Below, piece after piece: positions 8,753-16,950 of a stretch of 64,000 bases of DNA. Source of the stretch: Agathobaculum desmolans ATCC 43058 (GTDB lineage: Bacteria; Bacillota; Clostridia; Oscillospirales; Butyricicoccaceae); NCBI RefSeq assembly GCF_000701665.1, contig NZ_JNJN01000003.1:1-64000 (forward strand), written 5' to 3'. Numbering within the stretch: position 1 is the stretch's first letter; each line of letters opens with the position of its first letter. The translations under genes and the position numbers were made by a program. The notes under the pieces are model-generated. The model ran no database searches. It had not been told where the DNA came from and saw only the letters and a list, made by a program, of their open reading frames with translations.

Positions 8753-8818
8753 GGCTGTTGAAAAAAGTATTGTGGCGATGGGTGTCAGTAATACGCACGG
8801 CAGCACGCATGACTGCCG
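8753..8818 (+). repeat. Mosaic hairpin repeat, 5'-end relic
   Basis: Only the left terminus is present: GCTGTTGAAAAAAGTATT then a degenerate spacer and an H0-like CGGCAGCACGCATGA. No H1-H5. It sits between the pepF stop and the pepF terminator, the position favoured by other copies. Confidence 0.5.
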
Positions 8819-8834
8819 GTTGGCAGGAAACAGC

Positions 8835-10634
8835 TTATATCAGCAGCGCTTCCATATCGCCGAGCAGCTCGTCGAACAGCCGGGTGGCGTCCTCGATCGG
8901 CTGTGGGGCCGCCATATCCACCCCGGCGCCGCGCAGCAGCGTGATCGGGTCGGCCGAGCAGCCGCCCGACAGGAAGCCGAGATAATCCTGCACAGCGGGT
9001 GCGCCTTCGCGCAGGATGCGGCGCGACAGGGCGATCGCAGCGGCATAGCCGGTGGCGTACTGGTAAACGTAATAATCGTAATAGAAATGCGGGATACGCG
9101 CCCATTCAAGCGCGATCTGCTCATCGATGACCATATCCGGGCCAAAATACTGTTCGTTCAGCCGTTTGTACAGGGCACAGAGGGCCTCTGCGGTCGTGCC
9201 CTCGCCGCGCTGGGTCATGCGGTTGACCTCCAGCTCAAATTCCGCGAACATGGTTTGGCGGTACAGCGTGCCGCGGAACTGCTCCAGAAAATGATTGATG
9301 AGGTAGGCACGTTGGGTTTTATCCTCGGTCACCGAGAGCAGGTATTCCATCAGCAGCGCTTCGTTGCAGGTGGAGGCGACTTCTGCCACAAAGATCACAT
9401 AGTCCTGATAAGCGGTCGGCTGCGTTTTGTTGGACAGGTAGGAGTGGATCGCGTGGCCCATTTCGTGCACCAGCGTGAACACATCGTCCAGTGTGCCCTT
9501 GAAGTTGAGCAGCACATAGGGGTGCACCCGCGCACCGGCGGAGTAGGCGCCCGAACGCTTGCCCTGATTTTCGTATACATCGATCCAGCCGTTTTCAAAC
9601 CCCTCGCGCAGGATGGCAAGGTATTCCTCGCCCAGCGGGGCAAGCGCCTTGCAGGCGATCTCCTTGGCTTCTGCAAAGGTAAACCGCATTTCCACCCCTC
9701 CGACAACCGGCACATACAGATCGTACATATGCAGCTCGTCCACACCGAGCAGCTTTTTGCGCAGCGCAACGTAGCGGTACATCGGCGCGAACGAGCGGTG
9801 CACCGCGTCGATCAGGTTGTGGTAGATCGCAGGCGGTACTTCGGTGCCGTCCAGCGCAGCGTCCAGCGTGGAAGGATAGCGGCGGGCATTGGCAAAAAAC
9901 AGCAGCTGCTTCATCTGTGCGGACAGGGTAGCCGCCGCGGTATTGCGGAACTTACCGTATACCGTATAAAGCGAATCGAACGCGGCACGGCGCAGCACGC
10001 GGTCGTAGGACTGCATCAGCGGGATAAAGGTACCGTGCGTCACCGGATGCGGTACACCGTCTCCGTCCACCGCATCCGGGAAGGTGAGGTCGGCATCGTT
10101 CAGCATGGAATAGATCTCATCCGGTGCGGCGGCCATTTCCCCGGCGGCAGCCAGCAGCGCCTCTTCCTTATCTGAAAGCACGTGGTCGCGGCGGCGGCGC
10201 ACGCGGTCGATGCACAGGCGGTAGCCTGCAAGCGCAGGTGTTTGCTGATAAAAGCGCGCGAGTACCTCATCCGGAATGGCGAGCAGCTCGGGGGTTTCAA
10301 AGGCCGCGGCGGACTGCAGCTCAACGGCAAGGCGTGTTACCTGACTGACCATTTCCTGATAGGCGGCGGCACGGGTGTCCTCGTCGCTTTTGCGCTGGGC
10401 ATAGTGCACGAGCGCATCAAAGGCAAGGCTGACCTCGTCATTCAAACGGAAAAAGGCAAGCAGGGCATCGCCGCTTTCGCCCAGCCGGCCGCGGCAGGCA
10501 GTGATGCGCGGAATGAATTCACGCGCCTGCGCCAGTGCGCTGCGCCATGCGTCATCCGAGGGGAACAGGTCGCAGATCGACCATTGATCCTGCGCGGGAA
10601 CGTCCGCACGGGCGGGGATATGATTGGTATGCAT
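8835..10634 (-). CDS. pepF: Oligoendopeptidase F (M3 family metallopeptidase)
   Basis: 599 residues, the usual size for PepF. Zinc site HEMGH at residues 390-394 within [14 protein letters not shown], with the third ligand expected in the downstream [15 protein letters not shown] segment. The C-terminal [20 protein letters not shown] is a strong family signature. A cytoplasmic peptidase that degrades short peptides; no signal sequence. The gene has its own promoter and terminator. Confidence 0.95.
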   Translation of the reverse strand: MHTNHIPARADVPAQDQWSICDLFPSDDAWRSALAQAREFIPRITACRGRLGESGDALLAFFRLNDEVSLAFDALVHYAQRKSDEDTRAAAYQEMVSQVTRLAVELQSAAAFETPELLAIPDEVLARFYQQTPALAGYRLCIDRVRRRRDHVLSDKEEALLAAAGEMAAAPDEIYSMLNDADLTFPDAVDGDGVPHPVTHGTFIPLMQSYDRVLRRAAFDSLYTVYGKFRNTAAATLSAQMKQLLFFANARRYPSTLDAALDGTEVPPAIYHNLIDAVHRSFAPMYRYVALRKKLLGVDELHMYDLYVPVVGGVEMRFTFAEAKEIACKALAPLGEEYLAILREGFENGWIDVYENQGKRSGAYSAGARVHPYVLLNFKGTLDDVFTLVHEMGHAIHSYLSNKTQPTAYQDYVIFVAEVASTCNEALLMEYLLSVTEDKTQRAYLINHFLEQFRGTLYRQTMFAEFELEVNRMTQRGEGTTAEALCALYKRLNEQYFGPDMVIDEQIALEWARIPHFYYDYYVYQYATGYAAAIALSRRILREGAPAVQDYLGFLSGGCSADPITLLRGAGVDMAAPQPIEDATRLFDELLGDMEALLI

Positions 10635-10674
10635 GGAAATCCTTCCTTTCCTATCGTGTTTTCAATACCTTATT

Positions 10675-10703
10675 ATGATAGCGCAGGGCGTGCAAATATG
10701 CAA
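10675..10703 (-). promoter_or_regulatory. pepF promoter
   Basis: Minus strand: -35 TTGCAT at 10703-10698, 17-bp spacer, -10 TATCAT at 10680-10675, about 40 bases before the start codon. Confidence 0.65.
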
Positions 10704-10769
10704 GAAAAAGCCCGCTGCGGGCGCTTGGCAGCACAAAACCAAAAAAGAAGAGATTATGCAAAATAAAGC

Positions 10770-10798
10770 TTGACAAAACCGGGTGCAGCGCATATAAT
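10770..10798 (+). promoter_or_regulatory. rplJ-rplL promoter
   Basis: -35 TTGACA (10770-10775), 17-bp spacer, -10 TATAAT (10793-10798): a full consensus sigma-A promoter, as expected for a ribosomal protein operon. Confidence 0.92.
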
Positions 10799-10804
10799 AT
10801 AAGA

Positions 10805-10954
10805 GCTTGGTCAAAGACAGCTGGCAGCCGCATGGCTTGAAAGGCATTTCCGCCGCCCGCCGAGGTCAACACGAAACGGCTATAACGATCGCTTCCGATC
10901 GCTGATAAGGTTTTCTGTGTACCCTCCCTGTGTCTTTGCACCGGGAGGGTACTT
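10805..10954 (+). promoter_or_regulatory. Ribosomal protein L10 leader with attenuator
   Basis: The leader between the promoter and rplJ contains GGTCAAAGACAGCTGGC, the style of the L10-leader RNA bound by the L10(L12)4 complex. It ends in a strong hairpin at 10919-10952 (GTACCCTCCC with GGGAGGGTAC) followed by a T-rich tract, directly before the AGGAGGT site. This places an intrinsic terminator between leader and gene, so control by attenuation is likely. Confidence 0.75.
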
Positions 10955-10977
10955 TTATTTTTTAGGAGGTGAAAAAG

Positions 10978-11550
10978 ATGCCGAATGCAAAGGTTCTGGA
11001 AGAAAAGAAGGCTCTTGTCGCTTCTCTGGTAGAGAAGATCAAGAATTCTCCGGCCGGTGTGCTGGTCGATTACAAGGGCATCAACGTAGAGGATGATACC
11101 AAGCTCCGCCGCGAACTGCGTGAAGCAGGCGTTGAGTACATGGTTATCAAGAACACCCTGATCCGCTTTGCTGCCAAGGAGCTGGGCTTTGAAGGTCTGG
11201 ACGAGCACCTGAACGGTACTTCCGCTCTGGCGATCTCCACATCGGACGACGTGATCGCTCCCGCCAAGATCCTGGGCGCGTTTGCCAAGACCCACGAGAA
11301 TTTTGTGATCAAGGCCGGTTACCTGGAAGGCAAGGTCATCGACGCGGACGAGGTCAAGAAGCTGGCCAATATGCCGAGCAAGGAAGTTCTGGTTGCACAG
11401 GTGCTGTACAGCTTCAACTATCCTATTATGCAGCTTGCTATTGCCTGCGATGCCATCGTTAAGAAGGCTGAGGGCAACGAGGAGATGAGGGTAGCCGATC
11501 TGGTTGCCGCTGCCGCTCCCGCCGCAGAGGAAGCTCCCGCTGCGGAATAA
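10978..11550 (+). CDS. rplJ: 50S ribosomal protein L10
   Basis: 190 residues from ATG at 10978, eight bases after AGGAGGT; an in-frame GTG overlaps that site and is rejected as start. N-terminal KVLEEKKALVASLVEKIKNSPAGVLVDYKGI and central KNTLIRFAAKELG are typical of L10. The protein anchors L7/L12 dimers to the ribosomal stalk and represses its own operon. The alanine-rich tail (AAAPAAEEAPAAE) is common in Clostridia. Confidence 0.97.
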   Translation: MPNAKVLEEKKALVASLVEKIKNSPAGVLVDYKGINVEDDTKLRRELREAGVEYMVIKNTLIRFAAKELGFEGLDEHLNGTSALAISTSDDVIAPAKILGAFAKTHENFVIKAGYLEGKVIDADEVKKLANMPSKEVLVAQVLYSFNYPIMQLAIACDAIVKKAEGNEEMRVADLVAAAAPAAEEAPAAE

Positions 11551-11597
11551 TTCAAAATTTTTAATTTCAAAAATAACTTATAATGGAGGTTTATCCC

Positions 11598-11972
11598 ATG
11601 ACTGTTCAGGAGATTATGGATGCTGTAAAAGAGCTCAAGGTTATGGAGCTCTCTGAGCTGGTAAAGGCTCTGGAAGAGGAATTCGGCGTATCCGCTACGC
11701 CCGTAGCTGTTGCAGGTGCCGGTGCCGGCGCTGCGGACGGCGCTGCCGCTGCTGATGCGAAGAGCGACTTCGACGTTGTTCTGGTTGACGCTGGTTCTTC
11801 CAAGATCAATGTTATCAAGGTTGTTCGCGAGATCACCGGCCTGGGCCTGAAGGAAGCGAAGGAGAAGGTTGATTCTGCTCCGCAGACCATCAAGGAGGCT
11901 GCTCCGGAGGCTGAGGCTAACGAGATCAAGGAGAAGCTGGAAGCTGCCGGCGCGAAGGTTGAGCTGAAGTAA
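11598..11972 (+). CDS. rplL: 50S ribosomal protein L7/L12
   Basis: 124 residues from ATG at 11598 after TGGAGG. N-terminal dimer domain ([27 protein letters not shown]), alanine/glycine hinge about 38-54, and the C-terminal factor-binding domain with [26 protein letters not shown]. Forms the GTPase-activating stalk of the ribosome with L10. Codon use is strongly biased, as for highly expressed genes. Confidence 0.97.
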   Translation: MTVQEIMDAVKELKVMELSELVKALEEEFGVSATPVAVAGAGAGAADGAAAADAKSDFDVVLVDAGSSKINVIKVVREITGLGLKEAKEKVDSAPQTIKEAAPEAEANEIKEKLEAAGAKVELK

Positions 11973-11994
11973 GTTCAGCTTTTACAAGCGAATG

Positions 11995-12030
11995 AAAGAG
12001 GATGTGCATAGCACATCCTCTTTTGTTTTG
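11995..12030. terminator. Terminator of rplJ-rplL
   Basis: Stem AAAGAGGATGTGC with GCACATCCTCTTT, loop ATA, followed by TTTTGTTTTG on the plus strand. Also lies just past the stop of the minus-strand lipoprotein gene at 12038. Confidence 0.88.
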
Positions 12031-12037
12031 CCGCCGC

Positions 12038-12574
12038 TTAGTCATAGCCGCCCACGGCCGGAGGCAGGGACTGATAAGCCGGGCTGTCCCGGTACAGCGT
12101 GTCCATATACTGCACAAAATCGCAGAACGCTGCAGCATCGGGGTCGTTTTCCGCGCGGATTTGGGCGGTGCTGTCACCGGTAACGGTGTAGGACTGCCCG
12201 CCCGCCGTGAAGGTGATCTCATATTCGGTCAGCGGGCTCATACCTGTATCGGCGGCGTGGAGCGGTGCATCGGTCAGGCGGTCGAGTGCGCAGGCGCGCA
12301 GCTTGTCGTAGATCGCCTGCCGGGTTTGGTCGGTCACGGTGAGAGCGGCCTGCGCGGTGGGTTGTCCTTGCGGGTCAGCCAGATCCTTTTGCACCAGTCC
12401 GGCGCCGGTATCATATACATTGGGTGCGGCGGGATCGATCCAGTTGGCATAGCGGATGGCGAAATCATCCGGCATGTTTTCCGGCAGGGCAGAGGCGGCC
12501 GTTTGACCGCCGCAGCCGGCAGCCGTGCCGAGCAGCAGAACAAGCATCGCGGTGAAGATACGCTTTTTCATCAT
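12038..12574 (-). CDS. Lipoprotein of unknown function
   Basis: 178 residues from paired ATG codons (12574 or 12571) after GGAGGG. Signal MMKKRIFTAMLVLLLGTAAGC ends in a lipobox (AAGC). The mature protein has a segment QAIYDKLRACALDRL and a beta-rich part (YEITFTAGGQSYTVTGD) but no motif I can assign. The gene lies between the rplL terminator and a mosaic repeat. A longer ORF upstream is not used because it crosses the repeat and lacks a ribosome site. Confidence 0.7.
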   Translation of the reverse strand: MMKKRIFTAMLVLLLGTAAGCGGQTAASALPENMPDDFAIRYANWIDPAAPNVYDTGAGLVQKDLADPQGQPTAQAALTVTDQTRQAIYDKLRACALDRLTDAPLHAADTGMSPLTEYEITFTAGGQSYTVTGDSTAQIRAENDPDAAAFCDFVQYMDTLYRDSPAYQSLPPAVGGYD

Positions 12575-12678
12575 AAATCCCTCCTTTACTGTGTTAGACG
12601 GTCGGAAAGGGAAAAGGTTCCGGCAAAAGGGCGCAAACAGCCGGACAGCCGTTTTTCCGATCACAGAGGGCTGACCAC

Positions 12679-12893
12679 TTACCGAAACGAGGTATCGTGC
12701 CGACGCGTATTCCGAATACGCGCGGCAGCGCGTATGAAACACCATTTGCACCGAAAATGCACAAAAGCTGAGAGCGTGTACCTCAGCTTTTGTTTTTCGA
12801 GAGGGGGAAAGATCCCGCATGGAAACTTTTTCTCGTCCGTGACCCGCGCAGACCAACACAGTTTAACGGAAAAACGCGGTTTTTTGACAAGCT
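12679..12893 (+). repeat. Mosaic hairpin repeat, type 1, partly degenerate copy
   Basis: H0 near 12716-12733 (GCGCGGCAGCGCG), a degenerate H1 (CATTTGCACCGAAAATG), intact H2 at 12763-12791 (stem AAAAGCTGAG with CTCAGCTTTT, loop around GCGTGTA), a weakened H3, no clear H4, and an H5 remnant (AAAAACGCGGTTTTTTGAC). Its end abuts the hairpin at 12894. Confidence 0.75.
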
Positions 12894-12933
12894 CAGCCGC
12901 CCCGCAACCTATGGTTTCGGGGCGGCTGTTTTT
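12894..12933 (+). terminator. Terminator-like hairpin after the repeat
   Basis: Stem CAGCCGCCCCG with CGGGGCGGCTG at 12894-12928 followed by TTTTT on the plus strand. No plus-strand gene lies upstream except the repeat, so if it is a terminator it would end a transcript through the repeat. Confidence 0.65.
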
Positions 12934-12963
12934 CTTACGCTGCTTCGGCAGTGCACACTTTTT

Positions 12964-13599
12964 TTATAAATTCGGATCAAATTCGCATTCGATCAGCAGC
13001 TGTGGTTCTCCGTTTTCCCACCATTGCGCAGCTGCCAGAAGAGAAGCCTGCTGCCCTTCATACGGCACAAAACCGGCTTCCGGATCGGTCATATCGAAGA
13101 AAAGCGAAGCGTCCTGCATGGTATAGGTCTCACCGTTGAAGTGCAGCGCAAAATCGCCCAGCGCGACCGCGCCGCCAAAGCAGTCCTCGCACACGACCTC
13201 GGCCGGTGCGTCCAGCAGAAATTTGGGGAAGGGGTCTTCCATCACCGCTTCTTTCCTGCCGTTGCGCAAAATACAGGTGCCGTTGACTTCCGAGCCGGTG
13301 ATGGTAACGCTGGCGCCCGCTTCAGAGGTGTTGATGATATCGCCGTTAAAAACGCAGTTGTCAAATACGATCTGCGCCCGCGCGCCGCCAACCGTCATAT
13401 CTTTTTCAAATACCGTGTTTTCCACTACGCGGCTTTCGTCCTCTTCGAGCGTAAAGCTGTACTCCGCCGCAGGGGTGCGGCCGTCCGCCTGCGGTGTATC
13501 CGTTCCGGCTTCATCCACTGGTTTGGCAGCGGTGCTGCCGCAGCCCGGCAGCAGCAGAAGCGCCAGCACTATGCTCGCCATGATCCAATGTTTTTTCAT
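12964..13599 (-). CDS. Lipoprotein with a central parallel-strand-like segment, function unknown
   Basis: 211 residues from ATG at 13599 after GGAGGG. Signal peptide with lipobox LLPGC. The region ENTVFEKDMTVGGARAQIVFDNCVFNGDIINTSEAGASVTI alternates short strands and turns in the style of right-handed beta-helix or pentapeptide-like folds. No catalytic motif recognised. The gene lies directly downstream of a candidate structured RNA with its own terminator (13631-13790), which could be an attenuating leader. Confidence 0.7.
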   Translation of the reverse strand: MKKHWIMASIVLALLLLPGCGSTAAKPVDEAGTDTPQADGRTPAAEYSFTLEEDESRVVENTVFEKDMTVGGARAQIVFDNCVFNGDIINTSEAGASVTITGSEVNGTCILRNGRKEAVMEDPFPKFLLDAPAEVVCEDCFGGAVALGDFALHFNGETYTMQDASLFFDMTDPEAGFVPYEGQQASLLAAAQWWENGEPQLLIECEFDPNL

Positions 13600-13630
13600 C
13601 GTTTTCCCTCCGTTTTCGTTTTGTGATGCA

Positions 13631-13790
13631 AATAAAAAAGCGCACAGCCGAAGCCGTGCGCTGAAAAACGCATTGCTCCGATTGCTGCGACACAACCTTC
13701 CGGATCATCCATACGAATGCGAAAGCAGAGCATGCATTTTTACCATAGTAAAATACACACTCGTACAGATGATTATTCGGTTGTGTCGCA
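13631..13790 (-). ncRNA. Candidate structured small RNA or attenuating leader (~160 nt)
   Basis: Minus strand. A promoter (-35 TTGTCT 13824-13819, 17 bp, -10 TACAAT 13801-13796) would start RNA at the first base of a 12-bp closing helix: 13790-13779 pairs exactly with 13697-13686 (TGCGACACAACC). Inside, ATCATC and TACGA pair with TCGTA and GATGAT across a TG/TG internal loop, and TTTTAC-TATG-GTAAAA forms a hairpin. The RNA ends at a strong terminator, stem 13639-13662 plus TTTTTT. Layout recalls 6S-like extended-helix RNAs, but I cannot identify it; it may instead regulate the downstream lipoprotein. Confidence 0.55.
13633..13662 (-). terminator. Intrinsic terminator of the candidate small RNA
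   Basis: Stem AGCGCACGGC with GCTGTGCGCT closing a TTCG loop, followed by TTTTTT on the minus strand. It precedes the lipoprotein RBS by about 20 bases. Confidence 0.85.
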
Positions 13791-13795
13791 ATTTG

Positions 13796-13824
13796 ATTGT
13801 AACATGCAAAGCGGGAAAAGACAA
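13796..13824 (-). promoter_or_regulatory. Promoter of the candidate small RNA
   Basis: Minus strand: TTGTCT, 17-bp spacer, TACAAT. The predicted start falls at the first bases of the closing helix. Confidence 0.6.
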
Positions 13825-13923
13825 GAGCAAAGACATCCTGCGGTGCGTACAAAAGGGAAAGGGCTTCCTTTTTATGCGGTTTTCCTGTACAATAGAAGCA
13901 GTATCACCGAAAGGGGAAAATAT

Positions 13924-14697
13924 ATGTCGATGCAGGAGATCTGCCGCGTTGCACAGCAGACGCGGCTGGGAGAAGGATTATATGAAACAGTGCTGGAAGC
14001 GCCGCAGATCGCGGCGGCGGCACAGTGCGGACAATTCGTACACATCGCCTGCGGCGAGGGCAATCTGCTGCGCCGCCCGATTTCGATCTGCCGCGCGGCG
14101 GCGGATAAGCTCACCGTTGTTTATCAGGTCAAGGGCGAGGGCACCCGCTGGCTTTCCGCCCGGCGGGAAGGCGATACGCTCGATGTGCTCGGGCCGCTCG
14201 GCCACGGGTTCGATATGGCGGCGCTCGGCGCAAAGCCTGTGCTGATCGGCGGCGGCATCGGTGTGCCGCCCATGCTGCAAACCGCCGTTTGCGCCGCGCA
14301 GACCGGGGCGCAGCCGCGCGCGGTGCTCGGCTTCCGCAATCAGGGCGCGGTCATTCTGGAAGAGGCGTTCCGTGCGGTGTGTGAGACCTTTGTTACAACG
14401 AACGACGGCTCCTACGCGCGGCACGGTTTTGTGACCGACGTGCTCAAAGAGCAGCTGGCGGACGCTACGGGTGTTGCCGCGTGCGGCCCCAAGCCCATGC
14501 TGCGGGCGATTGCCGCGCTGGCGCGGGAGGCAGGCGTGCCCTGTCAGGTTTCGATGGAAGAGCGGATGGGCTGCGGCATCGGCGCCTGTCTGGTGTGCGC
14601 GTGCGAACTCAAGCTGAAGGACGGGCAGCAGGGCGTGCGTTACGGCCATGTCTGCAAGGACGGTCCGGTATTTGATGCAGAGGAGGTCGTTTGGTAA
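13924..14697 (+). CDS. pyrK: Dihydroorotate dehydrogenase B, electron-transfer subunit
   Basis: 257 residues from ATG at 13924 after GAAAGGGG. PyrK carries FAD and a 2Fe-2S cluster and passes electrons from PyrD to NAD. Visible: FAD-binding RRPISICRA, GxGTRWLSARREGD, NAD-binding LIGGGIGVPPM, and the cluster ligands CGIGACLVCACELK with a later Cys in YGHVC. The stop overlaps the pyrD start by one base (TAATG), which couples the two subunits. Confidence 0.96.
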   Translation: MSMQEICRVAQQTRLGEGLYETVLEAPQIAAAAQCGQFVHIACGEGNLLRRPISICRAAADKLTVVYQVKGEGTRWLSARREGDTLDVLGPLGHGFDMAALGAKPVLIGGGIGVPPMLQTAVCAAQTGAQPRAVLGFRNQGAVILEEAFRAVCETFVTTNDGSYARHGFVTDVLKEQLADATGVAACGPKPMLRAIAALAREAGVPCQVSMEERMGCGIGACLVCACELKLKDGQQGVRYGHVCKDGPVFDAEEVVW

Positions 14698-15605
14698 TGG
14701 CGGATTTGAAAGTTAATTTCTGCGGCGTGGAGCTGAAAAACCCCATCACGACTGCATCGGGCACCTTTGGCTTCGGCCATGAATACGGCGAATTTTTCGA
14801 TCTGTCCCAGCTTGGCGGCATCGGCGTCAAGGGTTTAACGCCGACCGAGCGGCTCGGCAACCCCGCGCCCCGCATTGCGGAGACGCCGTCCGGTATTCTG
14901 AACTGCGTCGGCCTGCAAAACCCGGGCATCGACCGCTTTATCGAGGAACAGATCCCCTTCCTGCGGCAGTATGATACCAAGATCATCGCCAATGTGTCGG
15001 GCAACACGGTGGAGGAATACGAGGGCATGATCGAGAAGATCTCGGATGCGGATGTTGACCTCATCGAGATGAATATTTCCTGCCCGAACGTCAAATGCGG
15101 CGGCATGGCGTTCGGCACGCAGCCGGATATGGTGACCGAGGTGGTCTCGGCAGCCAAACGCAAGGCGAAAAAGCCGCTCATCGTCAAGCTCAGCCCCAAC
15201 GTGACCGATATTGCGGAAATTGCCCGCGCGGCGGTGGCGGCCGGCGCGGACGCGCTCTCGCTCATCAACACGCTGCTCGGTATGCGGATCGACATTGAGA
15301 CCAGAAAGCCCATCCTGTCCAACGTGATGGGCGGACTGTCCGGTCCGGCGGTGTTCCCGGTGGCGGTGCGCATGGTGTATCAGGTGCGGCGCGCGGTCGA
15401 TGTGCCGATTTTGGGCATGGGCGGCATCCGCACGGGACGCGATATTGTGGAAATGCTGCTGGCGGGCGCGGATGCGGTCGCCATGGGCACGGTGATGTTT
15501 GCCGACCCGACGGCGCCGGTCAAGGCGCTGCGCGAGCTGGAAGCGTGGATGGACGCGCACGGTGTCAAATCCGTGCGGGAGCTGTCCGGCGCGGTCGAGG
15601 TGTAA
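14697..15605 (+). CDS. pyrD: Dihydroorotate dehydrogenase B, catalytic subunit
   Basis: 302 residues. Class 1B enzyme: FMN-dependent oxidation of dihydroorotate to orotate, working with PyrK. Visible motifs: TTASGTFGFG near the N terminus, NCVGLQNPG, NISCPNVKCGG with the catalytic Cys, KLSPNV, SLINTLLGM and the phosphate-binding GMGGIRTG. It is separated from the rest of the pyr genes (18246-24300), which lie on the other strand. Confidence 0.97.
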   Translation: MADLKVNFCGVELKNPITTASGTFGFGHEYGEFFDLSQLGGIGVKGLTPTERLGNPAPRIAETPSGILNCVGLQNPGIDRFIEEQIPFLRQYDTKIIANVSGNTVEEYEGMIEKISDADVDLIEMNISCPNVKCGGMAFGTQPDMVTEVVSAAKRKAKKPLIVKLSPNVTDIAEIARAAVAAGADALSLINTLLGMRIDIETRKPILSNVMGGLSGPAVFPVAVRMVYQVRRAVDVPILGMGGIRTGRDIVEMLLAGADAVAMGTVMFADPTAPVKALRELEAWMDAHGVKSVRELSGAVEV

Positions 15606-15608
15606 CGC

Positions 15609-16769
15609 ATGACCACGGTTTACATCATCCGCCACGCAGAGGCTGAGGGCAATGTGTACCGCCGCTGCCACGGCCAGTATGACAGCCTGCTCACCCCGCG
15701 CGCTTATGAACAGCTTCCCTTTCTGGCAAAACGGTTTGAAAACGTGCCGCTGGATGCGGTTTATGCGTCCGACCTGTTCCGTGCGCGCACTACGGCGAAG
15801 GCGGTTGCCGCACCGCATGGGCTTTCGGTCGAGACCCGTCCGGTGCTGCGCGAGATCGATATGGGCGACTGGGAGGACCTGACATGGGCCGAGCTGCCGC
15901 GCGTCTGGCCGGAGGAATACGCGCAGTGGCGCGCCCGCCCGTGGGAGGCCGCCCCGCCGCACGGCGAAAGCGTGATGCAGGCCGGCCGCCGGATGCTGGA
16001 CGGGGTGCGCGCGCTGGTGCGGCAGCATGACGGCGGCGCGATCGCGGTCGTGACCCACGGTTCGGCCATCCGCGGCGCACTGACCATTGCCCATGGCTTT
16101 GCCCCCGAGCAGATGGCCGAGATCGGCTGGGGGGACAACACCTGCGTGGCGCGGCTGGATTTTGACGGGCCGGAGCAGATCGACGTGGTGTATGAAAACG
16201 ATGCATCCCATCTGCCGCAGGCGCTTTCTACCTTCGCTTCCATCGGCTGGACGGATAACAAGGGCGTACCGACTACGCCGCAGATCTGGTTCCGCCGCGC
16301 CGACCCGATGAACGCTGCGGATGCGGAAAAAATCATCGCCTTTATGCGTGAGCTGCACCGGAATGCCTACGGAACGGATGCCGGTTTGCAGCCGGATGCG
16401 CTGCTGCACGATGTGGTGCGGGCGCAGCAGGTCAGTCCGCGTGCGTGCTGCTTCGGCTGCGCGGAGGACGGGGAGCCGGTTGCACTCGTATATCTAAAAA
16501 CCTGGTATGATGCTGAGCCGGGTGTCGGCTTGGTGGGCGGCTTCTGCATCGATGCTGCTTACCGCGGTCACGGCCTGAGCGGACAGATTTTAGGGCAGGC
16601 GATCAGCGTATACCGTATGCTCGGCAAGGAATATCTGGCGGCGCATGTCGGCGTGGATAATGTGCGCGCGCAAGGGTTTTATCAGAAATTCCGGTTTGAG
16701 CAGCGCGGCGAATACGCGGACGAAAACGGCAGCCATTACCGGATGTTCAAGCGCATCGCGGTGGATTGA
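15609..16769 (+). CDS. Histidine phosphatase fused to a GNAT acetyltransferase
   Basis: 386 residues, starting three bases after the pyrD stop. Residues 1-200 form a histidine-phosphatase domain: VYIIRHAEAEGN (RHG-type catalytic His), ASDLFRARTTA, the DMGDWEDL segment and VVTHGSAIRG with the second His. Residues about 225-386 are GNAT-like: the acetyl-CoA loop is represented by IDAAYRGHGLSGQIL, followed by VGVDNVRAQGFYQKFRF. The two parts form one open reading frame without a linker stop. Substrates unknown; proximity to pyrKD suggests co-transcription but not function. Confidence 0.88.
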   Translation: MTTVYIIRHAEAEGNVYRRCHGQYDSLLTPRAYEQLPFLAKRFENVPLDAVYASDLFRARTTAKAVAAPHGLSVETRPVLREIDMGDWEDLTWAELPRVWPEEYAQWRARPWEAAPPHGESVMQAGRRMLDGVRALVRQHDGGAIAVVTHGSAIRGALTIAHGFAPEQMAEIGWGDNTCVARLDFDGPEQIDVVYENDASHLPQALSTFASIGWTDNKGVPTTPQIWFRRADPMNAADAEKIIAFMRELHRNAYGTDAGLQPDALLHDVVRAQQVSPRACCFGCAEDGEPVALVYLKTWYDAEPGVGLVGGFCIDAAYRGHGLSGQILGQAISVYRMLGKEYLAAHVGVDNVRAQGFYQKFRFEQRGEYADENGSHYRMFKRIAVD

Positions 16770-16860
16770 ATGACTGGAAAGCGAATATCAAATAATCGTT
16801 GCGGCGAAAATGCGAAAAAGTCAGGCATGTACCTGACTTTTTCGTGTTTTTGCCGCTCCA
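16770..16860 (+). repeat. Mosaic hairpin repeat, H2-only relic
   Basis: An intact H2 hairpin at 16814-16843: 12-bp stem GAAAAAGTCAGG with CCTGACTTTTTC and loop CATGTA. Upstream bases (GCGAATATCAAATA, GCGGCGAAAATGC) are a degenerate H0/H1. Located directly after the stop of the fusion gene, so it may act as its terminator. Confidence 0.6.
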
Positions 16861-16950
16861 CGCTGCGTGGAGTCCTCTTCTTCTGCGTCTCGGTTGCAGT
16901 GGGGACGGGCATACGGTATACTGAAATCAGATGAAAGGGGAGGTGCAGTG

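Noticed and set aside
13631-13790. Firm identification as 6S RNA
   Set aside because: The size, closing helix and terminator fit, but I could not verify the conserved central bubble elements, so the entry is left as an unidentified structured RNA.
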